DNA from: a virus
IMG/VR virus record: IMGVR_UViG_3300025598_000231
Span: 1 to 20,289 of that record
Strand: one strand, 5' to 3'
Length of the DNA stretch: 20,289 nucleotides
This document shows, one piece after another, positions 13,151 to 20,289 of this stretch. The position numbers and the translations under genes are program-made. Position 1 is the first letter of the stretch. Every line of letters begins with the position of its first letter. The notes below the pieces were generated by a model, which had not been told where the DNA came from, made no database searches, and was given only the letters and a program-made list of their open reading frames with translations.

Positions 13151-14329
13151 ATGGGTGGAACAGCAGAAATAATTGCAGCACCAGTTGCAGATTTTTTGGG
13201 TAGTAGTTTTGCTGGGGACGCGGCATTTACGTTAGCCTCATCAGACGTTGCTGCACAAGCTGCTGCAGGCGCTATTTCTGTTTCTGACGCGTTAGCGGCT
13301 GGAGCTTCTGTTTCCGATTTAGCCTCAGCTGGGGCCCTTACTGATCTTGGCGGCGGAACATTTTTAAATACCGCTACAAATGCTTTGGTAGACTCCACTG
13401 GAGCAGCACTGACAGATTTAGGTGGTGGTTCTTTCCTAAATCCCGTAACTGGTGCATTAGTAGATTCAACAGGTCAAGCATTACCACAAGTTAGCTCTGG
13501 TATTTTTCAAGGAGCAGACGGTTCATTCCTAAGCGCTACCGGAGACCCATTAACCCAATCTGCTGTTGATGGTTCTTTTCTTAATACCAACACTGGCGAA
13601 ATTATTGACGCTACTGGCGGCGCTGCTGCTCAAGATGCTGGTGGTTTATTAGGTACCGGAGTAACAGCAGAAGATGTTGCTAAATACGGTCAAAAAGCAT
13701 ATAGCGTATTAAATAAATTATTAGACCCAGCAACCAAAGCACTTCAAACAGGTCAACATTTAACTGGCCCAGCCGCTGGAGCAGCATTGGGGGCCATTTC
13801 TACTTTACCCACAAATTCACAAAATCAAACACAAGACCCAACCCAAACAGGTGGTGGATTTTTAACACCGACATTTGCTGGCGGAAATACAAATTATACT
13901 TTAAGTGATAATGATGTTGGTAGTCCAACAACACAACCATACACAGCGCCAGTCAATATCCCTTTAATGGCGCCACAAGCCGCACCTCAATTAGCAACCG
14001 GTGGTCAAGTTGATGTTGATGGAGAAACACAAGAACATGTTCCTGAATTTTATAGCGAAGGTGGCTTAAAACATCGTTATGTAAAAGGTGACGGTGATGG
14101 TACTTCAGATGATGTACCAGCAATGTTGGCTAATGGTGAGTTTGTAATACCGGCTGACGTAGTATCTTCATTAGGTAATGGTAGCAATGATAGTGGTTCT
14201 AAAGTGTTAGATAATTTTTTAGAAACTATTAGAGAACATAAACAAAAACATAGTGCAAAGCATTTACCGCCGGACAGCAAAGGTCCGTTAGCATATTTGC
14301 TAGAAGCTCACAAAAAGGTTAAATCATAA
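13151..14329 (+). CDS. Low-complexity internal virion-type protein with four 24-residue repeats
   Basis: The 392-residue product is Ala/Gly/Ser/Thr-rich. Residues 62-158 are four tandem units of about 24 residues. The first two (62-85, 86-109) share ALTDLGGG-x-FLN ... ALVDSTG; the next two (110-132, 133-158) are more diverged but keep G-S-F-L and D-A-T-G or S-A-T-G. A helical part follows (about 172-200). Near the C-terminus lie two GG motifs (LATGGQVD, YSEGGLKH) and GDGDGTSDDVPAMLANGEFV, continuing IPADVVSSLGNGS (about 313-345). That block is familiar from phage virion proteins ejected with DNA or located in the tail. It ends in a Lys/His-rich helix. Function is inferred only from position and composition. 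Confidence 0.65.
   Translation: MGGTAEIIAAPVADFLGSSFAGDAAFTLASSDVAAQAAAGAISVSDALAAGASVSDLASAGALTDLGGGTFLNTATNALVDSTGAALTDLGGGSFLNPVTGALVDSTGQALPQVSSGIFQGADGSFLSATGDPLTQSAVDGSFLNTNTGEIIDATGGAAAQDAGGLLGTGVTAEDVAKYGQKAYSVLNKLLDPATKALQTGQHLTGPAAGAALGAISTLPTNSQNQTQDPTQTGGGFLTPTFAGGNTNYTLSDNDVGSPTTQPYTAPVNIPLMAPQAAPQLATGGQVDVDGETQEHVPEFYSEGGLKHRYVKGDGDGTSDDVPAMLANGEFVIPADVVSSLGNGSNDSGSKVLDNFLETIREHKQKHSAKHLPPDSKGPLAYLLEAHKKVKS
13334..13621 (+). repeat. Four tandem ~72-bp coding repeats (24-residue protein repeat)
   Basis: In-frame units begin at about 13334, 13406, 13478 and 13547. The first two are alike at protein level over nearly all 24 residues, while the last two have diverged. The conserved core is F-L-N-x-x-T-G-x-L-V-D-S-T-G. 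A beta-solenoid-like stack is a reasonable guess for such short glycine-rich units. Confidence 0.6.
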
Positions 14330-15333
14330 TGGCCGGTCTAAGTAATTTAATTGCCAATTCAACTCAACAAGCCACGACGTTACCGTCATGGATGACTACA
14401 GCACAACAAAACGTTGTTAATAGTGCTCAAAATGCAGCTGGTAATGTTCCTACACTACAAAATACTGTAGCACAAGGAGCAATTAACCAATTAAACAGTC
14501 CAGCAAATCCTTTTGCTACTTCACAAGGAACATTAGGATCAATTGCTTCTGGTGCTGCGAATCCATGGATTGTTAACCAACAAACTGGTCAAGTAACTCC
14601 TAACGTTAATACTGCGTTGGGTGGTTTATTTCAAGCCCAAAACCAACAATTAAATACTTTAATTCCACAGATTACTGCCCCAGCTGATGCTGCAGCAATT
14701 GCATCCGGACAATTTGGTAGCTTGCGCGGCAATACTGCTGCTGACACAGCACTGACAGGCGCTAATGCAAATCTAGCTGCAGCTCAAATGCAAGCTGCAT
14801 TATCTAACCAGCAAACTGGTGTCCAAGCTGGCGCAGCACAAGGCGCTGTTGGTCAAGAGTATGGCACAACAGCAAATACATTGGCTGGTTTGCAACAAAC
14901 GGCTCCGTTGTCTACTGCAGCTAACGTCGGTAAAATTATTGGAAACCTTGGAAATGTTGGAACAACTGTTAGCAGTTCTACCAATGTTTCACCACTTAAT
15001 CAAATTGGGGCATTGGCTAGCAGTTTGGGTGGTGGTACAAATGCTGTTAATGCTTTACTTAATACATTAAGCCCAGGTTCCACAATTGGAAGTTTAGTTA
15101 AAAGCATATTTGGAACTACTAGACCCGGCGGTGTTCCTTCTGATGCGAACCCAGATCCAAGCGGCAGTGGTAATTGGATTGGGACAAATGGCCAGGTGTA
15201 CAGCCAAGATGGTACACCAATTGATACAAGCGGTTCTGTTTCAAGTGCAGGAGATCAGGCTGTAAACGCCACAATAGACCAATATGGTAATGTTACAAGT
15301 CAATTTGATCCTAACGCATACGGCGCAGGTTAA
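14329..15333 (+). CDS. Internal virion / DNA ejection-type protein, Ala-Gln-Asn rich
   Basis: This 334-residue protein is low in charge and rich in Ala, Gln, Asn, Thr and Gly. A long helical section at about 95-195 contains GLFQAQNQQLNTLIPQITA, AIASGQFGSLRGNTAADTAL and ANLAAAQMQAALSNQQTGVQ. The ASGQFGS-R-G-N and alanine-glutamine-rich helix pattern is common in short-tailed phage proteins ejected into the host (P22 gp7/gp16/gp20-like role). The C-terminal third is Gly/Ser-rich with NWIGTNGQVYSQDGTPIDTS. No enzyme motif is visible. It starts in a TAATG overlap with the preceding gene and is followed by two more candidate ejection proteins, so the three probably act together. Confidence 0.55.
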   Translation: MAGLSNLIANSTQQATTLPSWMTTAQQNVVNSAQNAAGNVPTLQNTVAQGAINQLNSPANPFATSQGTLGSIASGAANPWIVNQQTGQVTPNVNTALGGLFQAQNQQLNTLIPQITAPADAAAIASGQFGSLRGNTAADTALTGANANLAAAQMQAALSNQQTGVQAGAAQGAVGQEYGTTANTLAGLQQTAPLSTAANVGKIIGNLGNVGTTVSSSTNVSPLNQIGALASSLGGGTNAVNALLNTLSPGSTIGSLVKSIFGTTRPGGVPSDANPDPSGSGNWIGTNGQVYSQDGTPIDTSGSVSSAGDQAVNATIDQYGNVTSQFDPNAYGAG

Positions 15334-15344
15334 AAAGGTAAATT

Positions 15345-17108
15345 ATGGCAGCTAGTACATCCAGCGGATTAAGTTTAGGTTTTAACGCAAAAGGCGAGGC
15401 TGAGCCAAAAGGCGCTCTTCCTTTAGATGCAACAGAAACTAAAAAGCTCTTAACAAACTTGCAACAAATGGTTGACGAGCGTCAAAGCCCATTAAATCAA
15501 TTAATAAGCGGGCTTAAAGACGCTAGTGCTTGGGGTTCTGGCGGACTTGAAGGTCCAACAGCTGCTTTGGCTATTCGTGGCAAACAAAAAGACGAAGAAG
15601 AGCAACAAGATTATAATAGACGCCAAACATTGGCGGCTATGAAAGCTCAGTTAGCTAATCAGCAACAAGTTATGAATTACAATTTAGGTATTTCTGGAGC
15701 AACAACTGCTGCCGGACAAACACCAACTATTAGCGGAGGTACAACACAAACTTCCGCTGGTAAAGCTTCTCCTGTTCAACAAAAAATTTCTAGTTTACCC
15801 CCAGCGTTACAAGCTGTTGCATACGGTTATCTTAATAAACCTGTGCCAGATTTTGACGCTATTGATAGAATGGTTGAAGAATACGAAACTAAAGGTAAGC
15901 CAGAGCTTGCTAAAAATGTTGCCTTTATTAATAGTTTACCGGAAGGCCCAGAAAAAGAAATTCTTAAACGTCAAGCGTTTGAAAAAGGCTACGGTGTATT
16001 TGAAACAGTTGATTCACAAGGATTTAAAAAACCGTATTCAATTCTTGGAGGAGGAGCACCTTCAAGTCAAGCTGCCCCGTCCACAACCGGCACACAAGGA
16101 ACAGCGGCTCAAGTTGCTTCTTCGTTGGGTGTTCCGATTATTAGCGGTGACCGCGATTGGGATAAACAGTATAACTTATATTTAAATAGCAAAAAACCTG
16201 GTTACAGCGGACCTCCCGTAGCTTTCCCTGGTTACAGCCAACACGAAACTGGCAACGCAATTGACGTGGGTCCAATAACTGCAGATCAGCGTCAAAAATT
16301 AATTGATGCTGGATTTACACAACCAGTTCCAAATGATAAAAATCATTGGGAGTTAACCAAACCAGGTGCTAAAACAACAGAACCATCGTACACTGGCGGA
16401 TTGCCAACAGGTAGTACTGCAGCTGCTGAAACATTTACTAAAAACGTTCAAGCCAACAATGAAGATTTTAATAAAAACACAGGTGGTAAGCTTGGCGAAC
16501 AGATTTTAAATGATAAAGATAGAATGCGTTATTTAGATGACGCACTTAAAATTGTAAATGATCCTAAATCAGATATTGGTCCGGGTTCTTCTTTACGTCA
16601 AGCTATTACACAAGCAAAAGGCTACATAGGTGATTTAGATCCTAAAGAATTGGATGACCTTACACAAAAAGGAATTGTAGACCAAGCGCTTAAAAAGCAA
16701 GTAGTTGGCAATGTTAGGGCTGCTTTAGGTGGACAATTGTCTGACCGTGACGTTGCAATTTTTGAAAAAACAATTGGTAACATTAATGATCCAAAAGAGT
16801 TCTTAAAAAGAACATTGCAGTTTGAAAAAGCATCTATTGTTGCAAGAAACAACTTAAATACATTTATTAACCAAGCTAATGTTTTAGATAAAAAATCTGC
16901 ATTTGCTGATTATATGAAACCTGGTGGTCAGTATGAACAAGACCTTACCAAAAATTTAGGTGTAAGCGGTTCTCCAGCAACAGCAGCGCCCTCAGGCAAA
17001 CCATTGCCAAAAGGTGCTCCTGAAGGCGCACGTTGGGGCGTAGGCCAACACGCCAATAAAGTATATGTAATACAAGACGGTAAAACTTATGAATGGACTC
17101 CGGACTAA
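15345..17108 (+). CDS. Internal virion protein with M15 peptidoglycan peptidase domain (VanY/Ply500-type)
   Basis: The 587-residue protein has a flexible, Gln-rich N-terminal region (1-145), a helical part (about 145-225), then a peptidase domain at about 253-340. The zinc and catalytic set of M15 peptidases is complete: SQHETGNAIDVG carries H300 and D307 (S-x-H-x-x-G-x-A-x-D), and DKNHWEL carries D331 and H334. The spacings (7 and 3 residues) equal those of Ply500 (H80, D87, D130, H133). Such enzymes cut peptidoglycan peptide stems. A helical C-terminal half follows (about 360-560) and a short end WGVGQHANKVYVIQDGKTYE. Within the virion operon, a role in local wall digestion during DNA entry is inferred, distinct from the lysozyme at 4993. 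AAAGGT precedes the start. Confidence 0.8.
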   Translation: MAASTSSGLSLGFNAKGEAEPKGALPLDATETKKLLTNLQQMVDERQSPLNQLISGLKDASAWGSGGLEGPTAALAIRGKQKDEEEQQDYNRRQTLAAMKAQLANQQQVMNYNLGISGATTAAGQTPTISGGTTQTSAGKASPVQQKISSLPPALQAVAYGYLNKPVPDFDAIDRMVEEYETKGKPELAKNVAFINSLPEGPEKEILKRQAFEKGYGVFETVDSQGFKKPYSILGGGAPSSQAAPSTTGTQGTAAQVASSLGVPIISGDRDWDKQYNLYLNSKKPGYSGPPVAFPGYSQHETGNAIDVGPITADQRQKLIDAGFTQPVPNDKNHWELTKPGAKTTEPSYTGGLPTGSTAAAETFTKNVQANNEDFNKNTGGKLGEQILNDKDRMRYLDDALKIVNDPKSDIGPGSSLRQAITQAKGYIGDLDPKELDDLTQKGIVDQALKKQVVGNVRAALGGQLSDRDVAIFEKTIGNINDPKEFLKRTLQFEKASIVARNNLNTFINQANVLDKKSAFADYMKPGGQYEQDLTKNLGVSGSPATAAPSGKPLPKGAPEGARWGVGQHANKVYVIQDGKTYEWTPD

Positions 17109-17111
17109 AAC

Positions 17112-19397
17112 ATGGCCCTAAAAGAAGTCGATTACGATCCCTTTAAAGGTAAATTAAAAGAAGTCGATTACGACCCTTTTAAAGAAGATAAATCTTTAGC
17201 AAAAACATTTGAGCCAGCTACTGCTACAGTAATGCGAGCTCTTATTGGTTTAGCTAAACCTCCTGCAGCTATGGCTGAAATGGTTGGTTGGGATAAGCCG
17301 GCCAAAGATTTGTTAAAAATGGACGAAGAGTATAAGAAAAAGGCTGGTATAGCTGGCACAATTTCTAGTACGCTAGGCGATGTTGCTGGTTTTATGTTAC
17401 CAGCTAAAGAGTTTGAAATTGGCTATCAAGGTTTAAAAACAGTTCCTAAGTTTGCTAAATTAGCCAAAGCCATGGAAGGTAATTTTGCTAATTTGCCAAG
17501 TTGGGCTAAAGCATCCGCTACAGGTGCCGGAGCTTCACTATTTACCCCTACAGGTAAATCAATTGCAGAGCCAGGTTATTTTAAAGAAAAAGCAGAACAA
17601 GCTGGTACGGGCGCCATTTTAGGCCCTGCTGCTGAAAAAATAGTTGGTGGTGCGTCACGTGTTCTTTCACCACAATTACAACGTTTAAAAGACCTTGCAG
17701 CACAAGGTATTGATGTAAAACGTTTTCTTAGCGGTTCAAAAGGCGTCCCTGGATTTGAAGATACGTCTGGTGCCACTTTGGGTCAAACTTTAGGCGGTTC
17801 GGCGCAGGCCCTTGAAAGAATTTTGCGGGTATTGCCTGGCGCTGGAATTAAAGGTCAAGCTGAAAGTTCTAATAGAAACTTATTAGAAATGCTTCGTTTA
17901 AGAAAACAAGCATTAAGCAATCAAAGAGACAGAGATAATGCTGCGTTAAAAGCCGTGTACGATAGTCGCCAGCACCCATTGCAGCAATTAACTGATCAGT
18001 TAAAAGCTGATAGTGCAAATAGACATCATAAAAGTGTTTCTAAATTGCACGAAAATTTAAACAATGAACAAGATCAATATCATTTAGATGTTTTAAATAA
18101 AGTATTATCGCATTTAAAAGATGAAAAAGGTCAGCCTTTAAAATTGCCAAAAGATGTTGTTGGTAGCAATGCTATTAAGCACATTCAAGAAAGACTGAGC
18201 GAAACTTATGGTAAAGCAACTGGTTTATTAGGTGACCCAGAGCTTGGTGGTTCTATTAAAATTACACCAGAGTTGGAAACTAAGTTAAAACAGGTTGTTG
18301 CTGATAATCCAGACGTACCAGGTTTAGATGCTGAAGTTAATAAACTCATTAATTTAGGCGGTGACACCAAGTTAATTTCTCCAGTTCAATGGCAAGCCCA
18401 ATTTCAAAAACTTGGTGATCGAGCCTACAATTTGCTTACCAAGGGTAACGCAGATGATGTAGAGTTAGCTGGCGCCCTAAAAGACATTAAAGGCCATTGG
18501 TTAGACCACGTTGGTGATACTGAAGGTGGTCAGTTAATGAAAGACGCTAACAGAGCTTATAGCCAGCTGCAAGGTCCCCAACGCGCTGTAGGATTGAAAT
18601 CATCAATGTTGGATGAAGGCAGATTTACGCCTGAACAATTAGTTTCTGGTTTAAAGCCAGAAATGTCTATTAAACGTTACACTGCAGCAAATGACGAACA
18701 GTTACAAGATGCTTTAGCAGCTGCTAAACTTTTAGACGCAAAAAGACAAAAAGTAGAAGAACAAGCAAACAAATGGAAAACTCAGTTAGAAGAGCACCAT
18801 GGTAAATTGGATGCTAAAGAAAAAGAAGCGCTTGACAAAATAAAACTAAATCAAAAAGAAGAACTTGACAACGCCTACGAAAATCAAAATTCTAATGTTG
18901 AAACACTTGTAAACAAAATTCAATCTGAAAGCGTTCCAAGTAGTTTATTAAATAAAGCCGGATACGAATTAGCGCTTGGACCAACGCTTAGCGCTGGCTT
19001 GGGTGGATTAAGTTTTCTTGGCGCTCACCAAATGGGTTTACCTTTAAACTACCAAATAGCTGCTCCAATAGCTGCGGTAGCGGCCCCAGCTTTGGCTACT
19101 CGTTTTGGTTATACTGGTGCAACAGATCTATTAAAAGATTTGGCAACAGAACGACCAGAGTTTGTTAAACAAGCTGGTAAAATGTTACAAGAAAACTTGC
19201 CAACTGCAACTGGTGCGCTTGTTAATGCTATGGAGCCAACCGCGTACCGTCAAATTGGCGGAGGTAAAAACGTTCAAGTTTATGCGCCACAAGGAATGGA
19301 AAACGCACAGCCAATTCCATTTCCAACTGTTCCGCAAGATGATCAAAGCACTCCTATTGTTCCAAAACGCGCGGGTGGTCTAGTTCACTTGCGGTAA
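17112..19397 (+). CDS. Large internal virion / DNA ejection-type protein
   Basis: The 761-residue product starts with a doubled peptide, LKEVDYDPFK at residues 3-12 and 15-24. Residues 30-180 are Ala/Gly/Lys-rich with amphipathic stretches. About 185-345 are helical with SNRNLLEMLRLRKQALSNQR, and about 535-605 form a strong Lys/Glu/Gln coiled coil. Two hydrophobic segments follow (618-639 and 647-667). It ends PKRAGGLVHLR, another GG motif. Helical bulk, late membrane-like segments and its place at the end of the virion operon fit proteins ejected to form a channel across the envelope, as in P22 and T7; no lytic motif was found. The stop overlaps the convergent polymerase gene by 13 nt. Confidence 0.65.
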   Translation: MALKEVDYDPFKGKLKEVDYDPFKEDKSLAKTFEPATATVMRALIGLAKPPAAMAEMVGWDKPAKDLLKMDEEYKKKAGIAGTISSTLGDVAGFMLPAKEFEIGYQGLKTVPKFAKLAKAMEGNFANLPSWAKASATGAGASLFTPTGKSIAEPGYFKEKAEQAGTGAILGPAAEKIVGGASRVLSPQLQRLKDLAAQGIDVKRFLSGSKGVPGFEDTSGATLGQTLGGSAQALERILRVLPGAGIKGQAESSNRNLLEMLRLRKQALSNQRDRDNAALKAVYDSRQHPLQQLTDQLKADSANRHHKSVSKLHENLNNEQDQYHLDVLNKVLSHLKDEKGQPLKLPKDVVGSNAIKHIQERLSETYGKATGLLGDPELGGSIKITPELETKLKQVVADNPDVPGLDAEVNKLINLGGDTKLISPVQWQAQFQKLGDRAYNLLTKGNADDVELAGALKDIKGHWLDHVGDTEGGQLMKDANRAYSQLQGPQRAVGLKSSMLDEGRFTPEQLVSGLKPEMSIKRYTAANDEQLQDALAAAKLLDAKRQKVEEQANKWKTQLEEHHGKLDAKEKEALDKIKLNQKEELDNAYENQNSNVETLVNKIQSESVPSSLLNKAGYELALGPTLSAGLGGLSFLGAHQMGLPLNYQIAAPIAAVAAPALATRFGYTGATDLLKDLATERPEFVKQAGKMLQENLPTATGALVNAMEPTAYRQIGGGKNVQVYAPQGMENAQPIPFPTVPQDDQSTPIVPKRAGGLVHLR
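17118..17183 (+). repeat. Direct repeat coding for a doubled EVDYDPF peptide
   Basis: Copies at 17118-17147 and 17154-17183 (period 36) encode LKEVDYDPFK twice. The DNA copies differ at three positions, all silent, while the six-base spacer codes Gly-Lys. It lies at the very N-terminus of the large internal virion-type protein. Confidence 0.85.
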
Positions 19398-20289
19398 CGT
19401 TTACCGTACCAACCCTCAGCAGCAAGAGGAAAATCGGGAGCCCATACTGGAGGTGTAGTCATTATTTTAACTACATCATTCAACGCGGACTCCCCGTTTT
19501 GTTCTTCCACTAAGAGGAGTACCTCATCGTGAATGCTATTGATTACCAGAAAACCATTCGCTTCAAGATTAAGCATAGCCACGGCAAGAAAGTCCCGGGC
19601 AGTTCCTTGAACAGCGGATTGAAATATCGAGCTGCCAATAAGAGCGTTGCGGCTCCATTGCCTGCTGTAAGTGTTTTGGGAATGGACGACAACACCCATT
19701 TTCTTACTACCCCACGGAGTGGTGAGCAGGTCGAGCTCTGGCCTTTGCCAGCAGATAAGTCTGCCTGATGGTAAGCGCATCCATAGCGCCTTGCCATCAC
19801 ACTTGATTACAATTTTGCTACCTGCCGCAAAAGGATTGCCGGGGTTCTTAACCGCGTCAATCGCGGCTTTCTCGCAAGCAGCCCAAAGATCTTTTACCTT
19901 GGCATACGACATACGGTAATTGTCTACGGCATTCTTGGCCTGATTTTCTGTCAGGCTTACTCCCATCCCTTCAGCGTATTTGACAAGTCCCTTAGCCCCT
20001 TGTCCGAACATTGCTCCAAGAACTGCCGACTTGGAAACCTGCCGTTGGTCTTTCGTAACCTCATCATAAGGTACGTTATATAAAGACTGCGACGCAAAGA
20101 CTTTATACTCATCTAATCCCTTTCTGAATAGTTCTACTTTGTCCGTTTGGTTCGCAAGCCATACGCCGACTCTATTTTCGATGGATGAAAAATCGACGTC
20201 CACGAAGGTTTGTCCATCTGGCGCACTAATAGCGGAACGCACCAAGCTGGATAGTTCGTCCATCGTACCAACACCTTGCCCAAAAACTT
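19385..20289 (-). CDS. polA: DNA polymerase I family A, C-terminal polymerase domain (partial at window edge)
   Basis: The minus-strand frame stays open to the right window edge, so the 5' part (fingers, any exonuclease) is missing; the Met at 20263 is internal. Numbering from that Met, motif A is FVDVDFSSIENRVGVWLA (D24, E29, R31), motif B is RQVSKSAVLGAMFG (R74, K78), then SAVQGTARDF, and motif C is INSIHDEVLLLV (H245-D246-E247). It ends in AAEGWYGKRYRK, a complete C-terminus. The enzyme copies phage DNA. Against E. coli Pol I, the residue at position 762 is Leu and that at 766 is Phe rather than Tyr. It converges on the virion operon and is the first gene of an opposite-strand replication module. 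Its stop (TGA, 19387-19385) lies within the end of the plus-strand gene. Confidence 0.95.
   Translation of the reverse strand, partial: VFGQGVGTMDELSSLVRSAISAPDGQTFVDVDFSSIENRVGVWLANQTDKVELFRKGLDEYKVFASQSLYNVPYDEVTKDQRQVSKSAVLGAMFGQGAKGLVKYAEGMGVSLTENQAKNAVDNYRMSYAKVKDLWAACEKAAIDAVKNPGNPFAAGSKIVIKCDGKALWMRLPSGRLICWQRPELDLLTTPWGSKKMGVVVHSQNTYSRQWSRNALIGSSIFQSAVQGTARDFLAVAMLNLEANGFLVINSIHDEVLLLVEEQNGESALNDVVKIMTTPPVWAPDFPLAAEGWYGKRYRK
19392..19406. repeat. Short perfect inverted repeat at the convergent gene junction
   Basis: CGGTAA (19392-19397) and TTACCG (19401-19406) are exact inverted copies around CGT. The plus-strand stop TAA is the end of the first arm, and the repeat lies within the last codons of the polymerase gene. 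There is no U-run on either side, so at most it is a weak bidirectional pause site; it may be chance. Confidence 0.3.

Noticed and set aside
13451-13465. GCATTAGTAG at about 13453, similar to the intergenic CATTAGT element
   Set aside because: It lies inside the tandem protein repeat and encodes the A-L-V-D part of it; the match is explained by codon use.
14819-15070. Leu/Gln-rich plus-strand ORF inside the Ala-Gln-rich gene, and similar ones at 15817-16185 and 19162-19383
   Set aside because: Composition is what a frame shift of Gln/Ala/Thr-rich codons produces; nested genes with signal peptides, as in Rz1, were looked for and not found.
1-20289. tRNA genes, CRISPR arrays, insertion sequences, integrase or attachment site
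   Set aside because: Coding sequence fills nearly all of the window; the three gaps above 40 bases are too short for a tRNA with its own signals or contain the elements described, and no transposase, integrase or spaced-repeat pattern was seen.

Overview
The window is a stretch of a tailed double-stranded DNA bacteriophage (Caudoviricetes), most likely an uncultured short-tailed (podovirus-type) phage of a Gram-negative bacterium. The phage call rests on tail-fibre proteins, a full lysis cassette with nested Rz/Rz1-type spanins, a P22 gp4-like connector, a nozzle-like protein and a family A DNA polymerase. The spanin pair implies a host outer membrane. Genes are packed tightly, mostly joined by 1-4 nt or 14 nt overlaps. 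Only three gaps exceed 40 bases, at 4947-4992, 5512-5582 and 12644-12692, and no tRNA, CRISPR, integrase or insertion sequence is visible. The phage itself cannot be named from sequence alone; the style resembles freshwater metagenomic phages, which is an impression, not a database match.

Left part (1-3906): a tail-fibre array. The end of one fibre gene is followed by three modules, each a fibre-like gene plus a small downstream gene of the tail-assembly-helper type. The first two modules each carry an unrelated free-standing homing endonuclease in the same slot: HNH plus AP2 at 821-1312, and GIY-YIG-like plus NUMOD3 at 2592-3224. Each endonuclease overlaps the small gene upstream by 14 nt and the next fibre gene by 1 nt.

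Lysis region (3911-5511): an XhlA-like membrane protein, two small two-helix membrane proteins (holin candidates), an i-spanin with the o-spanin lipoprotein nested inside it in another frame, and a GH24 lysozyme with an N-terminal signal-anchor-like segment. A 9-bp inverted repeat precedes the lysozyme gene and a terminator overlaps its stop codon.

Central part (5583-12643): two very lysine-rich proteins with repeated K-x-G-G-x-V/A-K motifs flank a small DUF3008-like gene. They are followed by the neck and tail set: a gp4-like connector with an inserted beta domain, an adaptor-like protein, a beta-repeat structural protein, a large nozzle-like protein and a small conserved partner.

Right part (12693-19397): a GNAT acetyltransferase and four low-complexity or helical proteins that look like ejected internal virion proteins. 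One of these carries a complete M15 (Ply500/VanY-type) peptidoglycan peptidase site. The rightmost gene, on the minus strand and cut by the window edge, is the C-terminal half of a family A DNA polymerase. It converges on the virion operon and marks the start of an oppositely oriented replication module. Working together, the fibres bind the cell, the ejected proteins with the M15 domain open a path for DNA, the polymerase copies it, and the lysis cassette releases progeny.
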